Below are positions 38,814 to 47,062 of a DNA stretch of 64,000 nt, one piece after another. The stretch is from positions 1 through 64,000 of the forward strand of contig DAITAC010000004.1 of assembly GCA_036824465.1 (NCBI GenBank). The letters run 5' to 3'. The DNA is from JAKOQB01 sp036824465. GTDB lineage: Bacteria; Pseudomonadota; Gammaproteobacteria; Burkholderiales; Burkholderiaceae_F. Within the stretch, counting starts at the first letter, position 1. The number at the start of each line of letters is the position of its first letter. Below the pieces are notes generated by a model. It saw only the letters and a program-made list of their open reading frames with translations, made no database searches and had not been told where the DNA came from. The position numbers were made by a program, and so were the translations under genes.

Positions 38814-39508
38814 GGCAACTCCCCCTGTAGAAAAAGTTTCGCTTCCGGCGCCTGCGGCCGCCTGAAGAAGCGCTCGGCCGGTGCCTGCTCGACGACGCGG
38901 CCGCGATCGAGAAACACGATGTCGTCGGCGAGCCGCAGCGCCTGCGCCAGATTATGCGTGGTCATCACAATGCGCGCACCATCGGTGCGGATCTCGCGCA
39001 CGAGCTGTTCGACGGTTTCGGTCGCAGTCGGGTCGAGGTTGGCCGTCGGCTCGTCGAGCAGCAGCAGCCGCGGGCGCGCGACCCAGGCGCGTGCCAGCGC
39101 GAGGCGTTGTTTTTCACCGCCCGAGAGCAGCCGTGCCGCGTCGTCGCCGCGATGCTCAAGCCCGACGCGCGCCAGCACCCGTTGCACGCGCGCCCCGCGT
39201 TCCGTGCGCGGCAATGCGAGTGGCAGCAGCGCAAGCTGAACATTCGCACGCACCGACGCGCGGATCAGCGCCGGCTGGTGGAACACGATCGCCACCGCAT
39301 TGCCCGGCGCAGCGCGCTCGCCCCACAGCACCGTACCGTCATCGGGCGCCTGCAGTCCGGCCAGCACGCGCAGCAGCACCGACTTGCCGGCGCCGTTCGG
39401 CCCGAGCACGACGGTGATCCCTTCGCTGCCGAGTTCGAGATCGACGCCTGCCAGCACCGTCCTGCCTTTCGGTGCGAAACGAACCCGATGCAGTCGAATC
39501 GGAAACAT
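38789..39508 (-). CDS. tupC: Tungstate ABC transporter, ATP-binding protein
   Basis: About 239 residues from ATG 39508 (MFPIRLHRVRFAP). Walker A GPNGAGKSVLL, signature LLSGGEKQRLALARA and Walker B LLLLDEPTANLDP are intact. It lacks the C-terminal molybdate-binding (TOBE) domain of ModC, as expected for TupC. It starts two bases after the tupB stop. Confidence 0.88.
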   Translation of the reverse strand: MFPIRLHRVRFAPKGRTVLAGVDLELGSEGITVVLGPNGAGKSVLLRVLAGLQAPDDGTVLWGERAAPGNAVAIVFHQPALIRASVRANVQLALLPLALPRTERGARVQRVLARVGLEHRGDDAARLLSGGEKQRLALARAWVARPRLLLLDEPTANLDPTATETVEQLVREIRTDGARIVMTTHNLAQALRLADDIVFLDRGRVVEQAPAERFFRRPQAPEAKLFLQGELPWRISFES

Positions 39509-39510
39509 CG

Positions 39511-40206
39511 TCAGCCGAAGCGCCTCATCGCCCAGCCGCGCAGCACATGCGCAAGCGCGTTTAGCAGCATCACCACCGTGAGCAGCACGATGCCGAGCGC
39601 AATCGCCAGCGGCAGGTCGCCCTTGCTCGTCTCCAGCGCAATGGTCGTGGTCATCACGCGTGTGAAGCCGTCGATGTTGCCGCCGACGATCATCACCGCG
39701 CCCACCTCCGACATCGCGCGGCCCAGGCCGGCCAGCACCGCCACCACCAGCGAATAGCGGCAGTCGTACAGCAATGTGGCCACGCTCTGCGCTCGCGTCA
39801 GGTGCAGCGCGCTGAACTCGGTCTCGTAGTCGCGCCACGCATCCTCGACGATCTGGCGCGCCAGCGCGGCCATCAGCGGAGCCGTCAGCACGGTTTGTGC
39901 GATCACCATCGCGCTTGGCGTGAACAACAGGCCGAGCGAACCCGCCGGCCCGGACCGCGACAGCGCGAGATAGACGATGACGCCGACGATCACCGATGGC
40001 AGACCCATCATGCCGTTCAACGCCACCGTGGCGGCACCGCGACCTGGAAAGCGGGCGACCGCGACCCATGCGCCGAACGGCAGCCCGACCAGTGCGCCAA
40101 TCGCCACCGCGGTGCCGCTGACCTGCAGCGACAGCACCACGATGTCGAGCAGGCGGGACTCGAACTGCGCAAGCAGCGCAACCGCTTCCACCAGCGTGGC
40201 GCCCAT
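39511..40206 (-). CDS. tupB: Tungstate ABC transporter, permease
   Basis: About 231 residues from ATG 40206 (MGATLVEAVALLAQF). Five membrane segments are visible. The EAA-type loop is near residues 130-150 (WRDYETEFSALHLTRAQS), and GRAMSEVGAVMIVGGNI is typical of TupB/WtpB permeases. The frame runs upstream into the intergenic repeat, but that part is not family sequence. It forms the channel with TupC. Confidence 0.88.
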   Translation of the reverse strand: MGATLVEAVALLAQFESRLLDIVVLSLQVSGTAVAIGALVGLPFGAWVAVARFPGRGAATVALNGMMGLPSVIVGVIVYLALSRSGPAGSLGLLFTPSAMVIAQTVLTAPLMAALARQIVEDAWRDYETEFSALHLTRAQSVATLLYDCRYSLVVAVLAGLGRAMSEVGAVMIVGGNIDGFTRVMTTTIALETSKGDLPLAIALGIVLLTVVMLLNALAHVLRGWAMRRFG

Positions 40207-40211
40207 CTCAG

Positions 40212-40443
40212 CGCCCGCCCGGCCGCCCGAAGGGCGCTGAACGCCCCCACGGGGGGCAGCGAACGAAGCGAGCGTGGGGGTCGTCCACCTTCCCGCCCGG
40301 CCGCCCGAAGGGCGCTGAAGCCTTGCAGGCCGCGGCGTTGCGAGACGCAACGCCTCCTCGTGCCGTCCATGCCGGCGCAGGCCGGCATGGAGCCGCGGCA
40401 CTCGGCCCCCGCGGGGGGCAGCGAACGAAGTGAGCGTGGGGGC
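40212..40443. repeat. GC-rich intergenic repeat cluster
   Basis: A compound repeat lies just upstream of tupB. The unit GGCCGCCCGAAGGGCGCTGA occurs at about 40221-40240 and again at 40299-40318. A second unit, GGGGGGCAGCGAACGAAG followed by (C/T)GAGCGTGGGGG, occurs at about 40251-40280 and 40411-40442. A local inverted repeat (GCCGGCGCAGGCCGGC) sits between them. I recall similar sequences scattered in Burkholderiales genomes. Such elements may affect RNA ends between operons; here they separate tupB from the small gene upstream. Confidence 0.7.
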
Positions 40444-40451
40444 AAGTCATG

Positions 40452-40796
40452 CTATCCGCCTCCGCGATGCATCGCTCTGTCGAGCCGCTCGAGCAGTACC
40501 CGCTGCGCCTCGCGACTACCAGCAGTGAAGCGATAGGTCACACGCAGCGTCGGCAGTCGCAACAAGGCGATACGACGCTCGGGTCCTGAAAGGACATCGA
40601 TCTCCAGCCGCACATCGCCATCGGCTACGCGATAGCTGGGTGCGGCACCATCGATGCAGCCCGCTGCCGCGTATCTCAACGCAGCGTCGAATTCGGCGAC
40701 GGTGGACGTGACGTCGCGCTCGATGACCTGCGACGACGCCACGGGACTGCGCAGAGGGTCGCCTCGCTTGTTCAACCGCCCGCAATCGGCGGCCAC
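40452..40796 (-). CDS. Hypothetical protein between moaD-like gene and tup genes
   Basis: About 114 residues, not recognised. It overlaps the end of the moaD-like gene by 25 bp, so it is probably translated from the aor message. The core DVTSTVAEFDAALRYAAAGC and DVRLEIDVLSGPERRIALLRLPTLRVTYRF looks like a small alpha-beta protein, possibly with a four-stranded sheet, and no membrane segment. Its place between a tungsten-cofactor sulphur carrier and tungstate uptake genes suggests a link to tungsten cofactor or AOR assembly. That is inference from context alone. Confidence 0.5.
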   Translation of the reverse strand: MAADCGRLNKRGDPLRSPVASSQVIERDVTSTVAEFDAALRYAAAGCIDGAAPSYRVADGDVRLEIDVLSGPERRIALLRLPTLRVTYRFTAGSREAQRVLLERLDRAMHRGGG

Positions 40797-41023
40797 ATGG
40801 CGACCGTGTCGCCCTCACGCAGCGCGGTCGAGCCGCGCGCCTCCGGCGCCACGTAGACCCCGTTGATCAGGACCAGGTGCGTGAGCTTCGGCGGCAGGTT
40901 GTAGCGATCGATCAGGGCACCGACCACGGCGCCCTCGCCCAGCTCGACCTTGATCTGGTTGTTCTGTGCACCCGGCGGCAGATAGTCCGACAGCATGGCG
41001 TACAGCTTCAGCGTGATGTTCAT
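40772..41023 (-). CDS. MoaD-like sulphur carrier protein
   Basis: An 83-residue beta-grasp protein ending in the double glycine PPIAGG that MoaD-type carriers need for thiocarboxylation. It begins MNITLKLYAMLSDYLPPGAQ. It would supply sulphur for the pterin cofactor of the tungsten enzyme. AOR operons of Aromatoleum type carry a MoaD-like gene (aorD) at this position. The E1 partner is probably the MoeB-like protein at 46292-47041. Confidence 0.88.
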   Translation of the reverse strand: MNITLKLYAMLSDYLPPGAQNNQIKVELGEGAVVGALIDRYNLPPKLTHLVLINGVYVAPEARGSTALREGDTVAMWPPIAGG

Positions 41024-41061
41024 GGCGCGATCCTACCGCCAACTCATCCACACCATCCACG

Positions 41062-42312
41062 TCAGCGCGCGAGCGACACCGGCTGGGTTCGGGCGACGTA
41101 CGCATCGACGAATTGCCCGGGCGACTTCAGCAACTGTTCCTTCCAATCGCCCAATCGCGTGCGGTTCTGGATCAGGCCACGCAGTACGCCAACGTGCTGC
41201 GTCAGGCCGATCGCGGTGGCACCCACCAGCACATCGCGCTCGAACTGCAGGCTCAGGTAGCGGTACGCGCGCTCGTCGACCTGCTCGACGCCCTGGCCAC
41301 CGGGCACGCCGCTCCATTGACCAAACGACGAGGAAATCAGCCCCATCGTGTCGAGCACGTTGATCGCGAGCGCTCCCTGGCTTGGCGCGGCACGACCCAG
41401 CATGCCGAGCGCCGCCACGCGCGCCTGATCGACCGCATTCGGCTGGACCGCGTTGACGAAGGGTTTGCCGGTGCCGAACTCGGCCGCCTCGGCCACATCG
41501 CCGGCACCGAAAATTTCAGGCACGGACGTACGCATCGCCTGGTCGACCTGCACGCCTTGGCCGATCTTCACGCGCGAGCCCTGCAGAAAGTCGACGTTCG
41601 GCCGCACGCCGGCCGACGCGATCACCAGGTCCGCCTCGATCGTCTGCCCGTTCGACAGCTTCGCTTGCAGCGGCGCGCCCGGAATGATGCGATCGACCTT
41701 GGCGCCTGTGATCACCCGCACGCCCTTGGCCTCGACCCAGCGGCGGATCATGTTGCCCGCCTTGGGCGTCATCATCCGCGGCACCATGCGGTCGCCCATT
41801 TCGACCACCGTCAATTGCACGCCGCGCCCGGCGAGCGATTCCATGATGATGCAGCCGATGAAACCGGCGCCGATCTGCAGCACGCGTTTGTCCTTGCCGG
41901 CCAGCTTCGCGATGGCGCGCGCGTCTTCAAGCGTCCAACACGTGTGCACACCGGGCGAATCGATGCCCGGCACGGGTGGCTTGATCGGATGCGAACCGGT
42001 GGCGATCAGCAACCGGTCATACGAGAGCGGCGCGCCCTGGTCGAGCGTGACCGTGCGCGCCTGATCGTCGAGCTTGACCGCCTTGCCGTGCACGAGCTTG
42101 ATATCGAGCTTCGCGAAGTGGTCCGCGCTTTTGCGCAGATGAGTTCCGTCCTCGCCGATCCGCCCGATCAGCAGATATGGAATCGCCATACGCGAATACG
42201 GCGGTTCGGGCTCGCAACCGACCAGGACGATTTCATCGCGCGCCGCGTGCTGGCGCAGCGTTTCGGCAGCGACGACCCCGGCAGGGCCGTTACCGAGAAT
42301 GACGTGTTTCAT
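41062..42312 (-). CDS. aorC: FAD-dependent NADH oxidoreductase subunit of aldehyde oxidoreductase (AorC-like)
   Basis: About 416 residues from ATG 42312 (MKHVILGNGPAGVVAAETL). It has the FAD-binding GNGPAG near the N-terminus, an NAD(P)-binding GAGFIGCI at ~residue 150 and the C-terminal FAD motif FGAGDVAE. It is a two-dinucleotide flavoprotein of the NirB/nitrite reductase large-subunit type, as is AorC of Aromatoleum. There AorABC links aldehyde oxidation to NAD reduction. A terminator-like hairpin lies between aorB and this gene. Confidence 0.88.
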   Translation of the reverse strand: MKHVILGNGPAGVVAAETLRQHAARDEIVLVGCEPEPPYSRMAIPYLLIGRIGEDGTHLRKSADHFAKLDIKLVHGKAVKLDDQARTVTLDQGAPLSYDRLLIATGSHPIKPPVPGIDSPGVHTCWTLEDARAIAKLAGKDKRVLQIGAGFIGCIIMESLAGRGVQLTVVEMGDRMVPRMMTPKAGNMIRRWVEAKGVRVITGAKVDRIIPGAPLQAKLSNGQTIEADLVIASAGVRPNVDFLQGSRVKIGQGVQVDQAMRTSVPEIFGAGDVAEAAEFGTGKPFVNAVQPNAVDQARVAALGMLGRAAPSQGALAINVLDTMGLISSSFGQWSGVPGGQGVEQVDERAYRYLSLQFERDVLVGATAIGLTQHVGVLRGLIQNRTRLGDWKEQLLKSPGQFVDAYVARTQPVSLAR

Positions 42313-42323
42313 GCGGCACCCAG

Positions 42324-42350
42324 AAAAAACGGGGCGCGGTGAGCGCCCCG
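42324..42350 (-). terminator. Intrinsic terminator between aorB and aorC
   Basis: On the minus strand an 8-bp perfect GC stem (CGGGGCGC / GCGCCCCG) with a 5-base loop is followed at once by six T residues. It begins 67 bp after the aorB stop and ends 12 bp before the aorC start codon. It looks like a true rho-independent terminator or attenuator that would lower aorC relative to aorAB. Confidence 0.75.
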
Positions 42351-42416
42351 ATGAATTGAGTTGACTGCTTATGAGATCGACCCGCGCCTGATTCAATCAC
42401 GCTCGGGCCGGATGAC

Positions 42417-44267
42417 TCAACGCAGGCCCAGACGCTGGAGCGTGTCTTTCTTCGGCACACCCTCGGTGTCCCAGCCGCGCAGCTCGTAGTACTCGGGCAG
42501 CATCTTGTCGATGCCGTTGACAAGCCCTTTGGCAGGACCCGTCTTTGCAGGCTCCTTCTTCAGACGCGGCGGCAGATCGTCGTCCTTCTTCGTCAGGCCG
42601 GCCTTGAGGTTGAACTGCTTCTCGAGATTCCAGATGCGTTCGCCGACGAGGTTGAGCTTGTCCATCGACCAGTCACCCTCGCAGGCCGCGGCGACCTGCG
42701 GCTGCACGTCAGCGAGTGTCCACGCGAACGACGTGAAGATGCAGATGCCGGCAGCATCGAATACCGCGGTCGCGTCCTGGAACGCCTTGACGAGCGCAGG
42801 CTTGCCGTCGGTTGTGAGCGGGTCGGTCTTGACCGGGATGCCCATCACCTCGGATGCCACGGTGTACGACCTCAGGTGGCAGGCGCCGCGATTGGAGGTC
42901 GCGTAGGTCAGGCCCATGCCCTGGATCGCACGCGAGTCGTAGGCCGGAAACTCCTGACCCTTGACGCTCATCGACAGCTCAGGCTTGCCGTACTTGGCGC
43001 ACAGCCGCTTGGAGCCCTGCCCGATTTCCTTGCCGAAGCCCTCGCCCGCCCCCGTCATCCGCACCAGTTCGACCAGCGCCTTGGCCGAGCCGAACGGCGC
43101 CTCGCAGCCGATCTGCTCCTTCTTCAGCACGCCGAGCTCATACAGTTCCATCACCGCGCCGATGGTGGCCCCGAAGGAGATCGGGTCCATGCCTTCTTCA
43201 TTGCAGATGATGTTCGCGAAGGTCAGCGCCTCGAGGTCGCCGACACCGTTGGCCGCACCAAGCGCCCAGGCCGCCTCGTATTCGAGCCCGCCGGTCGCAC
43301 CCCAGTATTTTGGACTGTTGGCGACCGAAAAGTGCGTCTTGTCCATCTGCGAGATCCGCCCGCAGGCGATCGTGCAGCCAAAACAGGCGGCATTGGTGAT
43401 GAGATTGGCCTTGCCGTCGGTTGGACGCTTTTCGCGCATCGCTTCGGCCGAGATCTTGCTCGCATCCTCGAACTGCACATCGCGGTGGTTGCGCGTCGGC
43501 AGTCCGCCGATCTCATTGATCACGTTCATCAGCACCTGGGTGCCGTAGGCGGGCAAGCCCTGCCCGGTCACTGCGTTGTCCGCGAGCACCTTCTTCTTCT
43601 CGCTGGTGACCTTCATGAACTCCTTGAAGTCCTTGATGCCGCCAAAGCCCTTGGTGCCGCGCAAGGCAACGGCCTTCAGGTTCTTCGAGCCCATCACGGC
43701 GCCCACACCCGATCGGCCGGCTGCGCGATGCAGATCGTTGACGATGCACGCGTACAGCACCCGGTTCTCGCCGGCGCGCCCGATCGAGCAAACGCGAATC
43801 TGCGGATCCTGGTGCGACTTCTTGATGATCTCTTCCGTGTCCCAGGTCGACTTGCCCCACAGGTGCGCGGCATCACGCAGTTCGGCCTTGTCGTCCTCGA
43901 CGGACAGGTAGACGGGCTTCGGCGACTTGCCCTCGAAGATGATCATGTCCCAGCCGGCGAACTTCATCTCGGCGCCGAAGTAGCCGCCGGAATTCGAGCA
44001 GGCGATCGCGCCGGTCAGCGGGCCCTTGGTGACGACCGCGTAGCGGCCGCCGGTCGAGGCCATCGTGCCCGTCAGCGGGCCGGTCGTCATGATCAGCTTG
44101 TTGCCGGGCGCCAGCGGATCGACCTTCGGGTCGACTTCCTCGCACAGATATTTGGTCGCGAGGCCGCGCGAACCGAGATACTCATCGGCCCACTTCATGT
44201 TCAGCGGCTCGGACTTGCAGGTGCCCGCGGTCAGGTCGACACGCAGAACTTTTCTCGTCCATCCCAT
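42417..44267 (-). CDS. aorB: Tungsten aldehyde:ferredoxin oxidoreductase-type large subunit (AorB)
   Basis: About 616 residues from ATG 44267 (MGWTRKVLRVDLTAG), with GAGGAG upstream. The N-terminal AFOR domain binds the bis-pterin tungsten cofactor (TTGPLTGTMASTGGRYAVVTK, NSGGYFGAEMKFAG). The [4Fe-4S] ligands are C295-x2-C298-x3-C302 (CFGCTIAC) and probably C509, matching the 288/291/295/494 set of Pyrococcus AOR. It oxidises aldehydes to carboxylic acids. Length and operon partners match the bacterial AOR of Aromatoleum, an enzyme sensitive to oxygen. Tungsten is supported by the tup genes in the same orientation. Confidence 0.93.
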   Translation of the reverse strand: MGWTRKVLRVDLTAGTCKSEPLNMKWADEYLGSRGLATKYLCEEVDPKVDPLAPGNKLIMTTGPLTGTMASTGGRYAVVTKGPLTGAIACSNSGGYFGAEMKFAGWDMIIFEGKSPKPVYLSVEDDKAELRDAAHLWGKSTWDTEEIIKKSHQDPQIRVCSIGRAGENRVLYACIVNDLHRAAGRSGVGAVMGSKNLKAVALRGTKGFGGIKDFKEFMKVTSEKKKVLADNAVTGQGLPAYGTQVLMNVINEIGGLPTRNHRDVQFEDASKISAEAMREKRPTDGKANLITNAACFGCTIACGRISQMDKTHFSVANSPKYWGATGGLEYEAAWALGAANGVGDLEALTFANIICNEEGMDPISFGATIGAVMELYELGVLKKEQIGCEAPFGSAKALVELVRMTGAGEGFGKEIGQGSKRLCAKYGKPELSMSVKGQEFPAYDSRAIQGMGLTYATSNRGACHLRSYTVASEVMGIPVKTDPLTTDGKPALVKAFQDATAVFDAAGICIFTSFAWTLADVQPQVAAACEGDWSMDKLNLVGERIWNLEKQFNLKAGLTKKDDDLPPRLKKEPAKTGPAKGLVNGIDKMLPEYYELRGWDTEGVPKKDTLQRLGLR

Positions 44268-44277
44268 CGTCGTCTCC

Positions 44278-44748
44278 TCACAGCACCGCGGTGTTGGCGC
44301 GGCCGGCCCACTGCCGCATCTTGGTGAGACCTGTCCAGTCGGCATCCACATAGGTGATCGCGCCGGTCGGGCAAGCCTTGACACATTCAGGATCGCCACC
44401 GCACAGATCGCACTTCTGCACCTTTCCGGTATCAGCGACATAGTTGATCGTGCCGAACGGGCACGCAATCGTGCAGACCTTGCAGCCGACGCAGGTGGCT
44501 TCGAGCACGATCTTGGCGCCGGTGACGGAATCGAGCTTGATCGCCTCGACCGGGCACGCCGCCAGGCACCATGCCTCAGCGCACTGGGTGCACGTGTAGG
44601 GCACCTTGCGACCCTCGTGCTCGAAGTTGAAGACCTTGATGCGCGATTTCGCTGGATTGAACGTGCCCGTGTTCTCGTAGGAACACGCCATCTCGCACTG
44701 CAGACAGCCCGTACACTTCTGCGGGTCGAGATACAGGGACTTCATCAT
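44278..44748 (-). CDS. aorA: Four-cluster ferredoxin subunit of aldehyde oxidoreductase (AorA)
   Basis: About 156 residues; ATG 44748 or 44745 (MMKSLYLDPQKC), with AGGAGG about eight bases upstream. Four complete cysteine sets can be seen: CTGCLQCEMAC, CTQCAEAWCLAAC, CVGCKVCTIAC and CDLCGGDPECVKAC, enough for four [4Fe-4S] clusters. It is the polyferredoxin that passes electrons from AorB to AorC. It is the first gene of the operon. Confidence 0.92.
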   Translation of the reverse strand: MMKSLYLDPQKCTGCLQCEMACSYENTGTFNPAKSRIKVFNFEHEGRKVPYTCTQCAEAWCLAACPVEAIKLDSVTGAKIVLEATCVGCKVCTIACPFGTINYVADTGKVQKCDLCGGDPECVKACPTGAITYVDADWTGLTKMRQWAGRANTAVL

Positions 44749-44824
44749 GAACCGATCCTCCTCCTCGAATAGACGCTGTTGTTGTCCGAGAGTCGCGTGA
44801 TGCTCAGCGCGCTCACGCGGCTGC

Positions 44825-44850
44825 GACTTTGTGCAAGTTACCCCAAAGTC
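44825..44850. promoter_or_regulatory. Inverted repeat upstream of aorA, candidate operator
   Basis: A perfect 7-bp inverted repeat, GACTTTG then CAAAGTC with 12 bases between, lies 77-102 bp upstream of the aorA start. It is AT-richer than its surroundings, within the divergent region between aorA and moeA (44749-45015). The regulator is unknown. Confidence 0.4.
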
Positions 44851-45015
44851 TATGCTTTCGAAAGGGGCGACGCGCATGACCGGAGCAACCACGACGCCGA
44901 CGCGGTAATGCGACCTCGCTCGGGCGACGTCGACATCGGTTGAATCTCAGCGCTTCCACCGCTTCCACACTTCAAGCTTCAGCCCTGAGAACTGCGACAC
45001 TGTGACCATCGCCCC

Positions 45016-46266
45016 ATGACGACATCTGACTCCGACCTCCCCGGTGCCAAGGACTGGATGCCGATCGCGCAGGCGCGCAAGCAGATGCTTGGCGCGATGC
45101 GCCCGATCGAGGGTTTTGAGAGCGTTGCGCTGCGCGATGCGCTGAACCGCGTGCTTGATCGCGATGTCGTCGCGCCCTTCGACGTTCCTGCGCACGATAA
45201 CTGCGCGATGGACGGCTATGCGCTGCGCATGGCGGACCTCAAGGCCGGTGCGGCGACGCGACTTGCGGTCGTCGGCTCTGCTTTCGCTGGCACGGCCTTC
45301 AGCGGCAGCGTCGGCGCGGGCCAGGCGGTGCGTGTGATGACCGGCGCGGTGCTGCCACGCGGTGCCGATGTCGTCGTGCCGCAGGAGTTTGTACAGGTCA
45401 GTGACAACGACGTTGAGATTCCGTCCGGCCAGCGCGCGGGCCAGAACATCCGCCACGCCGGAGAAGATCTGGCTCGGGGCCAGCCTGCGTTACGCGCCGG
45501 CAAGCGGGTCGGCCCGGCCGAGCTCGGACTGCTGGCGTCGCTCGGCGTCGCCGAAGTCGCGGTGCGGCGGCGGCTGCGTGTGGCGATTCTTTCGACGGGT
45601 GACGAGATTGCGTCGATCGGCCGGGCGCTGGCCCCCGGCCAGATCTACGACAGCAACCGTTACACACTGACCGCAGCGCTGCGTCGAATGGATGCCGAAC
45701 TTCTTGACCTCGGCGTCGTGCGCGACGAGCCGGACGCCCTGGAGCGTGCTTTCCGCACCGCCGCTGCATCGGCCGACGCGGTCGTCACTTCCGGCGGCGT
45801 CTCGGTCGGCGAAGCCGATTTCGTCAAGGAGCTGATGGCGCGTCTGGGCGAAGTCCGCTTCTGGAAGATCGCGATCAAGCCGGGCCGCCCGATGGCGTTC
45901 GGACGCATCGGCAGCGCGTGGCTGTTCGGCCTGCCCGGCAATCCAGTCGCGGTCATGGTGAACTTCTACCAGCTTGTCGCGGACGCGCTGCAAACCCTCG
46001 CCGGAGTTGATCCATTGCCGCCGCGTCCGCGGTTCGCGGTGACCTGCGTCGCGCCGATCCGCAAAGGCAAGGGTCGTGCGGAATTCGTGCGCGGCGTGTT
46101 GTTCGACGACGGCGGCATCTGGAAAGTGCGGCCGGGCGAGCATCAGGGTTCCGGCGTGCTGCGCTCGATGTCGGAAGCGAACTGCTTCATCGCGCTGCCG
46201 GAGGATCAGGGCAACGTCGCGGCCGGCGACCTCGTGCCCGTGCAGCCTTTCGACGGATTCCTGTAG
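45016..46266 (+). CDS. moeA: Molybdopterin molybdotransferase MoeA
   Basis: A 416-residue MoeA. It has DNCAMDGYALRM, the MPT-binding region GAVLPRGADVVVPQE and the catalytic TSGGVSVGEADFVKE, with STGDEI and LFGLPGNPVAVMVNFY. It inserts molybdate, or tungstate, into adenylylated pterin. It is divergent from aorABC and followed by a MoeB-like gene. It may be a dedicated tungsten-inserting copy; several organisms with both metals carry more than one moeA. Whether another copy exists cannot be seen here. Confidence 0.93.
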   Translation: MTTSDSDLPGAKDWMPIAQARKQMLGAMRPIEGFESVALRDALNRVLDRDVVAPFDVPAHDNCAMDGYALRMADLKAGAATRLAVVGSAFAGTAFSGSVGAGQAVRVMTGAVLPRGADVVVPQEFVQVSDNDVEIPSGQRAGQNIRHAGEDLARGQPALRAGKRVGPAELGLLASLGVAEVAVRRRLRVAILSTGDEIASIGRALAPGQIYDSNRYTLTAALRRMDAELLDLGVVRDEPDALERAFRTAAASADAVVTSGGVSVGEADFVKELMARLGEVRFWKIAIKPGRPMAFGRIGSAWLFGLPGNPVAVMVNFYQLVADALQTLAGVDPLPPRPRFAVTCVAPIRKGKGRAEFVRGVLFDDGGIWKVRPGEHQGSGVLRSMSEANCFIALPEDQGNVAAGDLVPVQPFDGFL

Positions 46267-46291
46267 CAACGCGGACGTTGCCGGAGGCGCG

Positions 46292-47041
46292 ATGGACGAT
46301 CGGCAGCTCACGCGCTACAGCCGCCACATCCTGCTGCCGCAGATCGACATCCAAGGCCAGCAGCGGCTGCTTGCGGGTCGTGTACTGCTGATCGGCGTCG
46401 GCGGGCTCGGCGCGCCGGCAGCGTTATATCTCGCCGCCGCCGGGATCGGCCGACTAATCATCTGCGACGGCGACAAGGTCGATCTCACCAATCTGCAACG
46501 ACAGGTGATTCACCGCGAGTCGAGCATCGGCATCAACAAGGCCGAGTCGGCGCGACGGGCAATCGCCGACATCAATTCAGACTGCCACGTCGAGGCCGTC
46601 CCGCAGCGCGTGGCGCGGGATGACCTGCTGCGGCTGGCACGCGAATGCGACGTAGTGGTCGACGCCAGCGACAACTTCGCCACGCGGCATGCCGCCAACG
46701 AGGTCTGCGTCGAACTCGGCAAACCCCTGGTCAGCGGTGCTGCGATCCGCTTTTCAGGACAGGTAGCCGTGTTCGATCGCCGCCGCGCCGGTGCGCCCTG
46801 TTACCACTGTCTGATACCGGCCAGCACGATCACGGGTGACGATGCCTGTGCGGTGATGGGCGTGTTCGCGCCGCTGACGGGTGTGATCGGCACGCTGCAG
46901 GCGGCGGAAACGATCCGCTTGCTCGCGGGATTACCCGGTGCAGTTGACGGGGAGCTTGTGCTGTTCGACATCCTCAGCATGGACTGGCACCGCATCCCGA
47001 TCGCCCGCAACCCGGCCTGTCCGGTATGCGGTCAGGGTTGA
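46292..47041 (+). CDS. moeB: MoeB/ThiF-type E1-like activating enzyme
   Basis: A 249-residue protein from ATG 46292, with GGAGG seven bases before it. It has the ATP motif GVGGLGAPAALYLAAAGIG, the DxDxVDLTNLQRQ segment and two CxxC zinc pairs (CYHC and CPVC). It adenylates the C-terminal glycine of a MoaD or ThiS carrier. With the MoaD-like protein at 40772-41023 it would complete the sulphur supply of the cofactor, as aorE does in Aromatoleum. It follows moeA by 26 bp and no rhodanese domain is fused. Confidence 0.88.
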   Translation: MDDRQLTRYSRHILLPQIDIQGQQRLLAGRVLLIGVGGLGAPAALYLAAAGIGRLIICDGDKVDLTNLQRQVIHRESSIGINKAESARRAIADINSDCHVEAVPQRVARDDLLRLARECDVVVDASDNFATRHAANEVCVELGKPLVSGAAIRFSGQVAVFDRRRAGAPCYHCLIPASTITGDDACAVMGVFAPLTGVIGTLQAAETIRLLAGLPGAVDGELVLFDILSMDWHRIPIARNPACPVCGQG

Positions 47042-47062
47042 GCAGTGGCTGCTGATCTGCGG

